DNA of 64,000 nt from Bacillus sp. Xin1 (GTDB lineage: Bacteria > Bacillota > Bacilli > Bacillales > Bacillaceae_G): positions 340,243 to 404,242 of the forward strand of contig NZ_JABUAE010000002.1 in assembly GCF_013314535.1 (NCBI RefSeq), written 5' to 3'. The notes under the pieces are model-generated. The model was not told the origin of the DNA. It saw only the letters and a program-made list of their open reading frames with translations, and ran no database searches. Shown in pieces: positions 8,755 to 18,968 of the stretch (the stretch's first letter is position 1; each line of letters starts with the position of its first letter). The position numbers and the translations under genes were made by a program.

Positions 8755-9324
8755 ATGGCAAAAGTTAACTTAGAACAAATCGAGCAAGCAGTGCGTCTTA
8801 TTCTAGAAGCAATTGGAGACGATCCAAATCGTGAAGGAGTACTTGATACGCCGAAGCGTGTTGCAAAAATGTATGCAGAAGTATTTTCAGGTATGCATGA
8901 AGATCCAAAGGAACATTTGCATAAAGTGTTCGGGGAAGATCACGAGGAGCTTGTATTAGTAAAAGATATTCCATTTTATTCGATGTGTGAGCACCATCTT
9001 GTTCCGTTTTACGGAGTTGCTCATGTTGCATACATTCCACGTGGTGGGAAAGTAACGGGTTTAAGTAAATTAGCTCGTACTGTAGATACAATTGCACGTC
9101 GTCCACAACTTCAAGAACGTATTACTTCAACAGTAGCGGATTCTATTATGGAAGTACTAGAACCACATGGTGTGATGGTAGTTGTTGAAGCGGAGCATAT
9201 GTGCATGACAATGCGCGGAGTGAAGAAGCCTGGTGCAAAAACGGTAACTACAGCAGTGCGCGGTGTATTAGAAAATGACGCAGCGGCACGTAGTGAAATT
9301 TTGTCTTTTATTAAGGCGAAGTAA
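8755..9324 (+). CDS. folE: GTP cyclohydrolase I
   Basis: A 189-residue enzyme converting GTP to 7,8-dihydroneopterin triphosphate, the first step of folate synthesis. The zinc and active-site segments are visible: [10 protein letters not shown] near residue 75, GLSKLAR, and [12 protein letters not shown] near residue 145. ATG 8755 follows ggaggg. In B. subtilis the next gene is mtrB (TRAP); here there is none, and hepS follows directly. Confidence 0.97.
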   Translation: MAKVNLEQIEQAVRLILEAIGDDPNREGVLDTPKRVAKMYAEVFSGMHEDPKEHLHKVFGEDHEELVLVKDIPFYSMCEHHLVPFYGVAHVAYIPRGGKVTGLSKLARTVDTIARRPQLQERITSTVADSIMEVLEPHGVMVVVEAEHMCMTMRGVKKPGAKTVTTAVRGVLENDAAARSEILSFIKAK

Positions 9325-9325
9325 A

Positions 9326-9351
9326 GGAAAGCGGGAAACTGCTTTTCTTTT
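9326..9351 (+). terminator. weak terminator of folE
   Basis: An 8-bp stem (aggaaagc with gcttttct, one G-U) around an 8-nt loop, followed by TTTTTATTT. Confidence 0.55.
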
Positions 9352-9555
9352 TTATTTATATCATTTTATAAAGGGTTACATATAGTTTTCGATTGTCCAT
9401 GAACTTATGGATGAGTGATTTTTTGTTTTTTATGCATATTATATGAATAGAAATCTAAATTGTAGTTTGTTTTGATTCCCTAAGTTTTGGTTATAGAAAA
9501 TAGAATGTATGTGTTATAATAGGTTTTATGAATTAGAAAACAAGGGTGATTTTTT

Positions 9556-10311
9556 GTGTGTGACATCTACGGAGGGTATGCGGATATAAGGGAGCAGTTG
9601 CTAGCAAAACTGCGCCATCCTTATTTTATAAACTATATTGAAGAACCATTTATTGATGAAGAAAAAGTAGTGCTTTTATATGCTGCTTTAAAAAGTGCAA
9701 ATTTACATAAAGAACAAATTGATCATTATGTAGTAACGATTATGCTTGTGCAGATTGCTCTTGATACACATGAAAAAGTGTCAAACAAAGCAGATAAAGA
9801 AACGAGCGGATTTCATAAGCGGCGTCAACTTACAGTCCTTGCAGGTGACTATTATAGTGGGTTGTATTATTATTTGCTTTCAATGAATTGTGATATTGTA
9901 CTGATTCGTGCGCTCGCTGAAGGAATTAAAGAAATTAATGAACATAAAATTATGTTGTATCAGAAGGCGTATCAAACAGTTGATGAAGTCATTGAAAGTA
10001 TGATGACGATTGAATCCGCACTTTTGCAGAAAACATGTGATCATTTTCATGTATCATATTGGAAGCCATTTATAGCGTATGTATTAGGGAGAGATCGTCT
10101 TCAAAAAGAGTATCAATTGCATGCTGAAAGACAAAATGCACCTGTTTTTCAAGCGGTTCAAGCGACTCTATCAAATGATGATGACAGAAACGTGGAAACC
10201 GTATATAAAGAATGGTTGGAAGAAGTGGACAAACAAGAACGTGCATTTCTACAAAAGCATAAAGAAATTGGAGATGTAGTTTCTACTTTAAAAGGTAAAT
10301 TGAAAACATAA
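9556..10311 (+). CDS. hepS: heptaprenyl diphosphate synthase component I
   Basis: The 251-residue small, non-catalytic subunit of heptaprenyl diphosphate synthase, which makes the C35 side chain of menaquinone-7. Features typical of the family are GDYYSGLYYYLLS near residue 97, LAEGIKEINEHKI, and a helical fold without DDxxD motifs. GTG 9556 follows aagggtgat. It is first in hepS-menG-hepT; the catalytic subunit is two genes downstream. Confidence 0.93.
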   Translation: MCDIYGGYADIREQLLAKLRHPYFINYIEEPFIDEEKVVLLYAALKSANLHKEQIDHYVVTIMLVQIALDTHEKVSNKADKETSGFHKRRQLTVLAGDYYSGLYYYLLSMNCDIVLIRALAEGIKEINEHKIMLYQKAYQTVDEVIESMMTIESALLQKTCDHFHVSYWKPFIAYVLGRDRLQKEYQLHAERQNAPVFQAVQATLSNDDDRNVETVYKEWLEEVDKQERAFLQKHKEIGDVVSTLKGKLKT

Positions 10312-10341
10312 GCAATTTTATATTGGAAGAAGGGTAAGAGC

Positions 10342-11055
10342 ATGCAGCAATCAAAAGAAGAAAGAGTACATGATGTATTTGAGAAAATCTCTGATAAATA
10401 TGATGTAATGAATTCGGTTATAAGTTTTCAAAGACATAAAGCATGGCGGAAAGAAACAATGCGAATTATGGATGTACAGCCTGGAAGTAAGGCGTTAGAT
10501 GTGTGTTGTGGAACTGCTGATTGGACAATTGCACTTGCGGATGCAGTAGGAACGACTGGAAAAGTATATGGATTAGACTTTAGTGAAAATATGCTATCTG
10601 TCGGAAAAGAAAAAGTAAAAGCTTTAGGGTTAAAACATGTAGAACTTATGCACGGGAATGCAATGGAACTACCGTTTGAAGATAATACATTTGATTATGT
10701 AACAATTGGTTTTGGATTGCGTAACGTTCCAGATTATATGCACGTATTAAAAGAAATGACTCGAGTGGTAAAACCGGGTGGAAAAGTAATTTGTTTAGAA
10801 ACGTCCCAACCAACGATGATTGGTTTTCGTCAGGGATACGTTTTATATTTCAAATACATCATGCCATTATTTGGGAAAATGTTCGCAAAAAGTTATAAGG
10901 AATATTCATGGCTTCAGGAGTCTGCTAGCACATTCCCAGGGATGAAAGAATTAGCAAGTATGTTTGAGTCCGCTGGGCTTGAGCGTGTACAAGTGAAACC
11001 ATTTACTTTTGGAGTAGCAGCTATGCATTTAGGGTTTAAACCCGGCTCAAAATAG
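10342..11055 (+). CDS. menG: demethylmenaquinone methyltransferase
   Basis: A 237-residue UbiE/MenG (B. subtilis MenH) methyltransferase that uses S-adenosylmethionine to complete menaquinone. Motif I is [14 protein letters not shown] near residue 53; [16 protein letters not shown] and [12 protein letters not shown] follow in the family order. ATG 10342 follows gaagaaggg. It is flanked by the two heptaprenyl synthase subunit genes. Confidence 0.96.
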   Translation: MQQSKEERVHDVFEKISDKYDVMNSVISFQRHKAWRKETMRIMDVQPGSKALDVCCGTADWTIALADAVGTTGKVYGLDFSENMLSVGKEKVKALGLKHVELMHGNAMELPFEDNTFDYVTIGFGLRNVPDYMHVLKEMTRVVKPGGKVICLETSQPTMIGFRQGYVLYFKYIMPLFGKMFAKSYKEYSWLQESASTFPGMKELASMFESAGLERVQVKPFTFGVAAMHLGFKPGSK

Positions 11056-11086
11056 AAAAAAGACGTTTTAGGTTAAGGTGAACAAT

Positions 11087-12049
11087 ATGAAGTTACAACT
11101 TATGTACTCTTTTTTACGATCGGATATTAATGTGATAGAAAAAGAATTAAAGAAGGTTGTTGCCTCAGAGCAACAGCTAATAGAAGATGCGGCATTGCAG
11201 CTTATTGAAGCTGGTGGGAAACGGATTCGTCCTGTTTTTGTGTTGCTTGCAGGGAAATTTGGGGACTATAAGTTAGATGCAATTAAGCATGTGGCAGTTG
11301 CGCTAGAACTTATTCATATGGCTTCTCTTGTTCATGATGACGTAATTGATGCAGCGCTATTGCGACGTAGTAGCCCAACGGTTAATGCGAAATGGGGAGA
11401 CCGAATTGCGATGTATACAGGAGATTATTTGTTTGCAAAGTCTCTTGAGTGTATTACTAATTTGGAAGTTCCAGAAGCACATCAAGCTTTATCGTATACA
11501 ATTTTGGAAGTTTGTAAAGGCGAAATTGAACAAATTAAGGATAAGTATAATTACAACCAAAATTTAAGAACATATTTACGAAGAATAAAGAGGAAAACAG
11601 CACTATTGATTGCAGCAAGTTGTCAGTTAGGTGCTATTGCTTCGGGAGCGAATCGTGATACGGTGAATCGTTTGTTTTGGTATGGCTATTTTGTTGGCAT
11701 GTCTTATCAAATCATTGATGATATTTTAGATTTTGTGTCAACAGAAGAAAAGCTTGGAAAGCCTGCAGGTGGAGATTTATTGCAGGGGAATGTTACATTG
11801 CCAGCGCTGTATGCTATGGAGGATCCAAAACTTCGAGAGAAAATTGTAGCAGTTCATGAAAATACAACGGCAAGTGAAATGAATGAAATTATTCATGCGA
11901 TTAAAAATAGCCCAGCAATTGACCAAGCTTTTGCGTTTAGTGAACGTTATTTACATAAAGCATTAGAGGTAATAAAACCATTGCCACGTGGGCAAGCAAA
12001 ATATGCATTGCAAAATGTTGCGAAGTATATTGGAAAACGAAAATTTTAA
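11087..12049 (+). CDS. hepT: heptaprenyl diphosphate synthase component II
   Basis: The 320-residue catalytic subunit, a trans-prenyltransferase. The first aspartate-rich motif (VHDDVIDAALLRR) and the second (IIDDILDF) are intact, as are AGGKRIRPVFVLL and GDLLQGNVTLPAL. ATG 11087 is chosen because aaggtg lies 6 nt upstream; GTG 11078 is inside that site. B. subtilis HepT is somewhat longer at the N-terminus. Confidence 0.95.
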   Translation: MKLQLMYSFLRSDINVIEKELKKVVASEQQLIEDAALQLIEAGGKRIRPVFVLLAGKFGDYKLDAIKHVAVALELIHMASLVHDDVIDAALLRRSSPTVNAKWGDRIAMYTGDYLFAKSLECITNLEVPEAHQALSYTILEVCKGEIEQIKDKYNYNQNLRTYLRRIKRKTALLIAASCQLGAIASGANRDTVNRLFWYGYFVGMSYQIIDDILDFVSTEEKLGKPAGGDLLQGNVTLPALYAMEDPKLREKIVAVHENTTASEMNEIIHAIKNSPAIDQAFAFSERYLHKALEVIKPLPRGQAKYALQNVAKYIGKRKF

Positions 12050-12174
12050 TGCATTTCTTTTACAAATAAAATAATCTCTCTATTTCAAAACTATTGCACA
12101 ATTGTGATAACGGTGTTAATATGTGTGTGGGGATATACAATTACATACATAATTCAGAAGTGGAGAGATTTTTT

Positions 12175-12621
12175 ATGGAAAAAACATTTCTAATGGTAAA
12201 ACCAGACGGCGTACAACGTGCCTTCATTGGGGAAATTGTAGCTCGCTTTGAGAAAAAGGGCTTTCAATTAGTTGGTGCGAAATTAATGCAAGTGACTCCA
12301 GAAATTGCAGGACAACATTACGCTGAGCACACAGAAAAACCTTTCTTTGGTGAATTAGTAGATTTCATCACATCTGGTCCTGTTTTTGCTATGGTATGGC
12401 AAGGTGAAGGTGTAGTAGATACTGCTCGTAATATGATGGGTAAAACAAGACCTCATGAAGCGGCACCGGGTACAATTCGTGGCGATTTTGGTGTAACAGT
12501 TGCGAAAAATATTATCCATGGTTCTGATTCTCTAGAAAGTGCAGAACGTGAGATTGGTATTTTCTTCAAAGAAGAAGAGTTAGTAGATTACTCAAAATTA
12601 ATGAATCAATGGATTTACTAA
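12175..12621 (+). CDS. ndk: nucleoside diphosphate kinase
   Basis: A 148-residue enzyme that transfers the gamma phosphate among nucleoside triphosphates through a phosphohistidine. The active-site histidine lies in [16 protein letters not shown] near residue 115, and the N-terminal MVKPDGVQR is intact. ATG 12175 is chosen; the upstream in-frame extension is poorly coding. In B. subtilis cheR follows ndk, but here the next gene is aroC. Confidence 0.96.
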   Translation: MEKTFLMVKPDGVQRAFIGEIVARFEKKGFQLVGAKLMQVTPEIAGQHYAEHTEKPFFGELVDFITSGPVFAMVWQGEGVVDTARNMMGKTRPHEAAPGTIRGDFGVTVAKNIIHGSDSLESAEREIGIFFKEEELVDYSKLMNQWIY

Positions 12622-12668
12622 TTATTTTGAAATAATTTGTAAACGCTTTAATCACTGTGATAATAGTG

Positions 12669-12708
12669 AAAAGTGCAAGGGGATAATGACTTCCTCTTGC
12701 ACTTTTTT
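12669..12708 (+). terminator. terminator of ndk
   Basis: Stem aaaagtgcaag with cttgcactttt, the loop closed by further GA-rich pairing, followed by TTTTTT. Confidence 0.85.
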
Positions 12709-12750
12709 AGTTTCAAATAGTTACGAAGGTAAGCTTGGTATGATATATTG

Positions 12751-12798
12751 ATACATAAAGTAAAGTTTCTTAATTAATAGAAACTTTACTTTATGTAT
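12751..12798. repeat. long inverted repeat in the ndk-aroC gap
   Basis: Perfect 20-bp arms (12751-12770 and 12779-12798) around taattaat. The right arm contains actttactttat, which resembles the 3' end of the bcr1-like elements (aaagttttactttat). There is no T run after it, so it is not a normal terminator. Apart from this and the ndk terminator I see nothing in 12622-12922. Confidence 0.8.
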
Positions 12799-12922
12799 TA
12801 ACAGGATAAAAATTTATGTTTAAGCGAATAGTATGTGTTCTGCCCTGCTATTTTCGTTTTTAGTATGGTGTTGTAGTATTGCTAGAACAAATGAAATAAA
12901 TACAAGAAAAGAGGAATAACCG

Positions 12923-14095
12923 ATGAGATATATTACAGCTGGTGAGTCTCATGGTCCGCAACTTACAACGATTTTAGAAGGAATTCCGGCAGGTTTATCT
13001 CTAGTGGCGGATGATATAAATGAAGAGTTAGCGAGAAGACAAAAAGGATACGGCCGCGGAAGACGCATGCAAATTGAAAAAGATCAAGTGCAGATTGTCA
13101 GTGGTGTTAGACATGGGTATACACTCGGGTCTCCAATTGCGCTCGTTGTAGAAAATCGAGATTTTACCCATTGGACAAAGATTATGGGAGTAAATCCTTT
13201 GACTGAACAAGAAGCAAAAGAGATGAAAAGACAAATTACAAGACCAAGACCTGGTCATGCTGATTTAAATGGTGCCATTAAATACGGACATCGTGATATG
13301 AGAAATGTACTTGAACGCTCTTCAGCACGTGAAACAACAGTTCGAGTTGCAGCAGGCGCTGTTGCGAAAAAACTTTTAGCAGAGTTAGGTGTAAAGGTTG
13401 CAGGGCATGTAATTGAAATTGGTGGTGTGCAGACAGAAAAGCTTGCATATGACTCGATAGAACGATTACAAGAAATTACAGAAGCGTCTCCTGTTCGTTG
13501 CTTAGATGAAGAAGCAGGGAAAAAAATGATGCAGGCAATTGATGATGCAAAAACAAGTGGAGATTCTATAGGTGGTATTGTGGAAGTAATTGTAGAAGGA
13601 ATGCCAATTGGGGTAGGAAGTTATGTCCATTATGATCGAAAGCTTGATGCGAAATTAGCAGCCGCAGTAATGAGCATTAATGCTTTTAAAGGTGTAGAAA
13701 TTGGTATTGGATTTGAAGCAGCACATAAACCAGGGAGTCAAGTGCATGATGAAATTCTTTGGGATAAGGAAGATGGATATACAAGAAGAACAAATCACGC
13801 GGGCGGATTAGAAGGTGGTATGACAACAGGAATGCCGGTTGTCGTTCGAGGCGTCATGAAACCAATTCCGACCCTGTATAAACCCCTTCAAAGCGTTGAT
13901 ATTGATACGAAAGAATCTTTTTCAGCGAGTATTGAACGTTCTGATAGTTGTGCTGTACCGGCAGCTAGCGTTGTGGCAGAAGCAGTCGTTGCGTGGGAGC
14001 TAGCGGTAGCTCTAGTAGAACAATTTGGAGAAGATCGTATAGATAGTATTCGTGAAAATATAAAGAAACATAATGAATATGCGAGGGGATTTTAA
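12923..14095 (+). CDS. aroC: chorismate synthase
   Basis: A 390-residue FMN-dependent enzyme converting 5-enolpyruvylshikimate 3-phosphate to chorismate, the last common step of aromatic amino acid synthesis (named aroF in B. subtilis). Family blocks seen are GESHGPQLT at the start, [11 protein letters not shown] near residue 45, [15 protein letters not shown] and [10 protein letters not shown]. The stop shares one base with the ATG of aroB (TAATG), indicating coupled translation. Confidence 0.96.
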   Translation: MRYITAGESHGPQLTTILEGIPAGLSLVADDINEELARRQKGYGRGRRMQIEKDQVQIVSGVRHGYTLGSPIALVVENRDFTHWTKIMGVNPLTEQEAKEMKRQITRPRPGHADLNGAIKYGHRDMRNVLERSSARETTVRVAAGAVAKKLLAELGVKVAGHVIEIGGVQTEKLAYDSIERLQEITEASPVRCLDEEAGKKMMQAIDDAKTSGDSIGGIVEVIVEGMPIGVGSYVHYDRKLDAKLAAAVMSINAFKGVEIGIGFEAAHKPGSQVHDEILWDKEDGYTRRTNHAGGLEGGMTTGMPVVVRGVMKPIPTLYKPLQSVDIDTKESFSASIERSDSCAVPAASVVAEAVVAWELAVALVEQFGEDRIDSIRENIKKHNEYARGF

Positions 14096-15186
14096 TGGAA
14101 AAAATACATATTCAGGCGCAGTCTAAAGAGTATGATGTATATGTAGGAAAAGATGCGTTGGCACATTTGACAACGCTTGTTCGAAATATAAAGCCAGCTG
14201 TTTCTAATATAATGATTATTTCTGATGAATCTGTCGCATCATTTCATTTAGAAAAAGTTATGAATACATTGCAAGTAGAAAAACATGTTTTTTCATTTGT
14301 TGTTCCAAGTGGAGAAAAAGAAAAATCATTTGAAAATTTTTATGCGGCTCATACTTCAGCGCTTGAAAATGGGATGGATCGACATTCTCTAGTTGTTGCA
14401 CTTGGAGGAGGAATGATCGGTGATTTAGCTGGTTTTATTGCGGCGACATTTATGCGTGGTATTCGCTTCATTCAAGTTCCAACAACGTTACTAGCGCATG
14501 ATAGTGCAGTTGGTGGAAAAGTTGCCATTAATCATCCATTAGGAAAAAATATGATTGGGGCGTTTCATCAGCCAGAAGCAGTGCTGTATCATACGCCGTT
14601 TTTAAATTCGTTACCGGAAAAAGAATGGCGTTCAGGATTCGCTGAAGCAATTAAACATGCTTTGATTGGTGATGTGGAATTATATCATTGGTTAAAGCGT
14701 GAAGTGAAGACATTGGAAGATATAAGAGATGAAAAGTTAATTTATATTTTAAAGAGAGCGATTCCTGTAAAGGCGAATATTGTAGCTCAAGATGAAACGG
14801 AAAAAGGAGTGCGTGCTCATTTGAACTTTGGGCATACATTAGGGCATGCACTCGAAAAAGAGATGGGATATGGCAACATCACACATGGCGATGGGGTTGC
14901 AATTGGTATGTTATTTGCCATATTTTTAAGTGAGCAAATTTATAAGGTGGACCTTGGCTATAAAGAAATGAAGCGTTGGTTTTCTCAGTATGGTTATCCA
15001 CATATGCCAAGAAATCTAAATACAGAACGTCTTGTACAAGTGATGAAGCAAGATAAAAAAGCAAACGCAGGAATAATTCGTATGGTACTAATGCAGGAAT
15101 ATGGGGTAGTGAATGTCGTATCTATTTCAGATGAGGCTGTTCACACTGCATTGAAAACATTTCAAAATGAGGAGGTATCTATTTGA
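14095..15186 (+). CDS. aroB: 3-dehydroquinate synthase
   Basis: A 363-residue NAD- and zinc-dependent enzyme of the shikimate pathway. It shows GGGMIGDLAGFIAATFMRG near residue 103, the metal-ligand segments FNFGHTLGHALE-like (LNFGHTLGHALE near residue 243) and HGDGVAIGM near residue 263. It overlaps aroC by one base and overlaps the start of the aroH remnant by 4 nt. Confidence 0.96.
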   Translation: MEKIHIQAQSKEYDVYVGKDALAHLTTLVRNIKPAVSNIMIISDESVASFHLEKVMNTLQVEKHVFSFVVPSGEKEKSFENFYAAHTSALENGMDRHSLVVALGGGMIGDLAGFIAATFMRGIRFIQVPTTLLAHDSAVGGKVAINHPLGKNMIGAFHQPEAVLYHTPFLNSLPEKEWRSGFAEAIKHALIGDVELYHWLKREVKTLEDIRDEKLIYILKRAIPVKANIVAQDETEKGVRAHLNFGHTLGHALEKEMGYGNITHGDGVAIGMLFAIFLSEQIYKVDLGYKEMKRWFSQYGYPHMPRNLNTERLVQVMKQDKKANAGIIRMVLMQEYGVVNVVSISDEAVHTALKTFQNEEVSI

Positions 15187-15536
15187 TTCGCGCAATACGC
15201 GGGCGCGATTACAGTCGAACATAATAAATCCGAAGAGATATTAACTGCAACAGAGCATTTAGCAAACAAAATCGTAAATGAAAATGAAGTCTTCCCTACT
15301 GATATCGTGTCGGTTTTAATTTCTACGACTTTAATGCTAGTTTTCCTGCAGTGGCATTAAGACGTTTAGAAGGATTTACATATGTACCGGTGATATGCGT
15401 GAAAGAAATAGAAGTACCGAATGCTTTGCAGAAATGTATTCGTGTAATGATGACAGTCATGACAAAAAAGTACAGTATGAAGTAAAGTATGTGTGTAGAA
15501 AAGGCAACTATACTTCGGCCTGATCTAATAGAATGA
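15183..15536 (+). pseudogene. aroH: decayed chorismate mutase gene aroH
   Basis: Reading across frames reconstructs an AroH-type chorismate mutase: MRAIRG, then AITVEHNKSEEIL, then DFNASFPAVALRRLEGF, then CIRVMMTV, then [11 protein letters not shown]. The frame breaks at least three times: an extra base near 15201-15204, a small deletion near 15325, and one or more indels between 15459 and 15500. It therefore cannot give a full product. It lies exactly where B. subtilis has aroH, after aroB. Chorismate mutase activity would have to come from another gene, for example a DAHP synthase-mutase fusion elsewhere. Confidence 0.88.
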
Positions 15537-15550
15537 CAGGGGGAATCAAA

Positions 15551-16651
15551 ATGAGAGTAAAAGAGCAATTGTTAACTTTGAAAGCATATGTACCTGGCAA
15601 AAACATTGAAGAAGTAAAAAGAGAATATGGATTATCCAAAATTGTGAAATTAGCATCTAATGAAAACCCATTTGGTTGTTCAAAACGTGTAACGGAGGCT
15701 TTAGCTTCCTTAGGTACGCAATATGCTTTATATCCAGATGGAGCAGCTTTTGAACTTCGTGAAAAAGTAGCTGCGCACCTTCATGTGAAAGTAGAACAAC
15801 TTTTGTTTGGTAGTGGATTAGATGAAGTCATTCAAATGATTAGCCGTGCTTTATTACATAAAGGTACAAATGTTGTAATGGCGAACCCAACATTTTCACA
15901 ATACTACCATCATGCTGTGATTGAAGGAGCAGAGGTTCGTGAAGTGCCACTCAAGGATGGTATTCACGACTTGGATGCGATGCTTGAGAAAATTGATGAG
16001 AAAACACAAATTGTATGGATTTGTAATCCAAATAATCCAACAGGAACATATGTAGAAAAACAAAAATTACTTTCATTTTTAGAGGCAGTTCCGAAAAGGA
16101 CCCTTGTCATTATGGATGAAGCATACTATGAATATGCAGGAGCAGAAGATTATCCGCAAACATTACCGCTTCTTGAAGAGTATGAAAACCTTATGGTGCT
16201 ACGTACATTTTCAAAAGCATATGGTTTAGCTGCTTTTCGTATTGGTTATGCTGTAGGGAATGAAAAACTTATACAGCAATTAGAAGTAGCAAGACTACCA
16301 TTTAATACGTCGACTATTGCGCAAGCTGTAGCCTCAGTTGCAATAGAAGATCAGGCGTTTTTACAAGAGTGTGTGAAGCAAAATGCCGAAGGATTAAATC
16401 AATATTATACATTCTGTAAGGAGTACGGCGTTTTCTATTATCCATCACAAACAAATTTCATCTTCTTAAAGCTCGGAATTCCTGGTAACGAAGCATTTGA
16501 GAGATTAATGCGAAAAGGGTATATTGTTCGTTCAGGCGCTGCGTTTGGTTTGCCTGACGGTATTCGTATTACAGTTGGTTTAAAAGAAGAAAATGCTGAG
16601 ATTATTGAATTACTTACGGAACTTGTAAAGAAAGAAGAGACATATTCTTAA
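15551..16651 (+). CDS. hisC: histidinol-phosphate / aromatic aminotransferase
   Basis: A 366-residue PLP aminotransferase. Motifs are LASNENPFG near residue 37, NPNNPTG near residue 160, DEAYYEYAG, and the PLP lysine in [15 protein letters not shown] near residue 220. In Bacillus this hisC serves both histidine and phenylalanine/tyrosine synthesis. ATG 15551 is preceded by aggggga; the ATG at 15533 overlaps the aroH remnant and lacks a site. tyrA, expected next, is absent. Confidence 0.93.
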   Translation: MRVKEQLLTLKAYVPGKNIEEVKREYGLSKIVKLASNENPFGCSKRVTEALASLGTQYALYPDGAAFELREKVAAHLHVKVEQLLFGSGLDEVIQMISRALLHKGTNVVMANPTFSQYYHHAVIEGAEVREVPLKDGIHDLDAMLEKIDEKTQIVWICNPNNPTGTYVEKQKLLSFLEAVPKRTLVIMDEAYYEYAGAEDYPQTLPLLEEYENLMVLRTFSKAYGLAAFRIGYAVGNEKLIQQLEVARLPFNTSTIAQAVASVAIEDQAFLQECVKQNAEGLNQYYTFCKEYGVFYYPSQTNFIFLKLGIPGNEAFERLMRKGYIVRSGAAFGLPDGIRITVGLKEENAEIIELLTELVKKEETYS

Positions 16652-16659
16652 AAATGGTA

Positions 16660-16691
16660 GCGGCTCCTATTAATAGGAGTCGTTTTCTTTT
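16660..16691 (+). terminator. terminator after hisC
   Basis: A nearly self-complementary stem (cggctcctatt with aataggagtcg) followed by TTTTCTTTT. Confidence 0.7.
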
Positions 16692-16740
16692 AGAATAAAC
16701 ATATTTGCACGATGAAGAAAAAAAGAAGTACAATAAAGAT

Positions 16741-16818
16741 ATATACATACAAATTGAAAATAGTGATGCAGTCGCTGTATCCTATCCGAATTTTTTTGAG
16801 CAATTAGAATCTCTGTGA
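16741..16818 (+). pseudogene. C-terminal relic of EPSP synthase (aroA)
   Basis: One frame encodes IENSDAVAVSYPNFFEQLESL followed by TGA. The AVSYPNFF..L..L pattern is the usual C-terminus of 5-enolpyruvylshikimate-3-phosphate synthase, and a terminator follows at 16822. In B. subtilis the order here is hisC-tyrA-aroE(EPSP synthase)-ypiA. The simplest reading is that a deletion removed tyrA and all but the last ~25 codons of the EPSP synthase gene. No start codon or ribosome binding site is present. Confidence 0.7.
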
Positions 16819-16821
16819 AGT

Positions 16822-16858
16822 AAAAGAATCTTTTCAGTTTGGAAAGATTCTTTTCTGC
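16822..16858 (+). terminator. orphan terminator behind the aroA relic
   Basis: A perfect 12-bp stem (16822-16833 with 16843-16854) with a 9-nt loop. It would have ended the ancestral aromatic operon. Confidence 0.7.
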
Positions 16859-16940
16859 AGCCTTTTAGTTGCTTACATGACGACTGTTGTTTATGATTAA
16901 TGAACAGAAGAGAATATTATAAGAGTTAAAGGAGACATTT

Positions 16941-18203
16941 ATGCAAAAGTTTGAACAGGCTGTTTCTTGCATTGAAAACGGCGAAGCAGAAAAAGGGTTA
17001 GAACAATTAAAAGAATTGGTAAAACAAGGGACGGACGAAGAGAAATATGATATTGCTCGTTACTACCATACACTTGGATTTATTGATGAATCGCTAGCGA
17101 TTACAGAAGATTTACGGTTGTTATATCCCGAAGAAAGCGAGTTTACCATATTTTTAGCAGAATTATATATTGATTTAGATAAAGAAGATGAGGCAATCGA
17201 AGTACTCCATGATATCCCTGAAGATGATGAACTATATGTCCAATCTTTATTACTTGTGGCGGATCTATTCCAAATGCAGGGGTTCGATGATGTTGCAGAG
17301 CAAAAACTATTAAAAGCAAAAGAAATGATGCCAGAAGAGTCTGTTATTACTTTTGGACTAGCGGAACTTTATAGCAGTAAAGGTGAAGAGCAAAAAGCGA
17401 TTGCTTATTATCAGTCATTACTTTCTGAGCACAAAGTAATGGGTGGTGTTGTGATTGCCCTACGCCTAGCTGAAACGCTAAGTGCAATTGGAAACTGGGA
17501 AGAAGCAATTACATATTATGAAGAAGGATTAGAAGAACAGAAAGATATTCATTCTTTATTTGGCTATGCATTTACACTTTATCAAGGTGAAGAGTATCAA
17601 AGGTCGATTGGAGCTTGGCAAGAATTAAAAGAATTAGATCCAGAATATGCATCGTTATATATGTATTTAGCTAAATGCTATGAAAAAGAAGGAATGCTTC
17701 AAGAAAGCTATGAAACACTTCATGAAGGCATTAAAATTGATGAGTTATCCGTGCCACTTTATGTAGAACTTGCAAATATTGCAGCGAAGATAGGGAAATT
17801 AGGAGAAGCTGAAGAATTGCTTCAAAAAGCATTGCAGCTTGACCCGGGACATTTAGGTGCGATATTAAAATATGCATATATCTTAAAAGAACAAGAAAAA
17901 TATGAAGAGTTAATCGCTGTTGTAGAAAATGCAATGGACAGTGGAGAGCAAGATACACAATTACTTTGGGATTTGGCATTTGCTAAAAAACAATTAGAAA
18001 TGTATTCTGATGCATTAAAACACTATGAGAGTGCATATACTTCTTTTAAGAATCATCCAGATTTCTTGGAAGAGTACGGTTATTTCTTATTAGAAGAAGG
18101 GTTACGAAAAGAAGCGAAAGAAGTATTTACACGCTTATTACAACTGGACCCGACACAAATTCACATCGAAGAATTGCTATATAATTTAGAGGATTTTTCA
18201 TAA
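16941..18203 (+). CDS. ypiA: TPR repeat protein YpiA
   Basis: A 420-residue soluble, acidic protein made almost wholly of tetratricopeptide repeats (for example AIAYYQSLL, EAITYYEEGLEE, EAEELLQKALQLDPGH, DALKHYESAY). Such proteins are protein-interaction scaffolds; no enzymatic motif is seen. ATG 16941 follows aaaggaga. Position before ypiB matches B. subtilis ypiA. The specific partner is unknown. Confidence 0.9.
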   Translation: MQKFEQAVSCIENGEAEKGLEQLKELVKQGTDEEKYDIARYYHTLGFIDESLAITEDLRLLYPEESEFTIFLAELYIDLDKEDEAIEVLHDIPEDDELYVQSLLLVADLFQMQGFDDVAEQKLLKAKEMMPEESVITFGLAELYSSKGEEQKAIAYYQSLLSEHKVMGGVVIALRLAETLSAIGNWEEAITYYEEGLEEQKDIHSLFGYAFTLYQGEEYQRSIGAWQELKELDPEYASLYMYLAKCYEKEGMLQESYETLHEGIKIDELSVPLYVELANIAAKIGKLGEAEELLQKALQLDPGHLGAILKYAYILKEQEKYEELIAVVENAMDSGEQDTQLLWDLAFAKKQLEMYSDALKHYESAYTSFKNHPDFLEEYGYFLLEEGLRKEAKEVFTRLLQLDPTQIHIEELLYNLEDFS

Positions 18204-18246
18204 GTTGGAAGGAAAGTGAATGCTGCTTCTTGAATTTAAAAAATAA

Positions 18247-18816
<570 letters not shown>

Positions 18817-18850
18817 GGAATGTTAATTTTGACAATTTTCCGACCGTTTA

Positions 18851-18888
18851 AAGAAAAACTACCTATATTGGGTAGTTTTTCTTTTTTT
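18851..18888 (+). terminator. terminator after ypiB
   Basis: A perfect 13-bp stem (18851-18863 with 18871-18883), 7-nt loop, then T run. Confidence 0.9.
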
Positions 18889-18968
18889 ACCTGTTTTAGT
18901 ATGGTTTAATAGATATAAAGTGAAAGTTCTGTCATTTGAAAAAGGAATACTAGGTAAAGGGGGGAATT

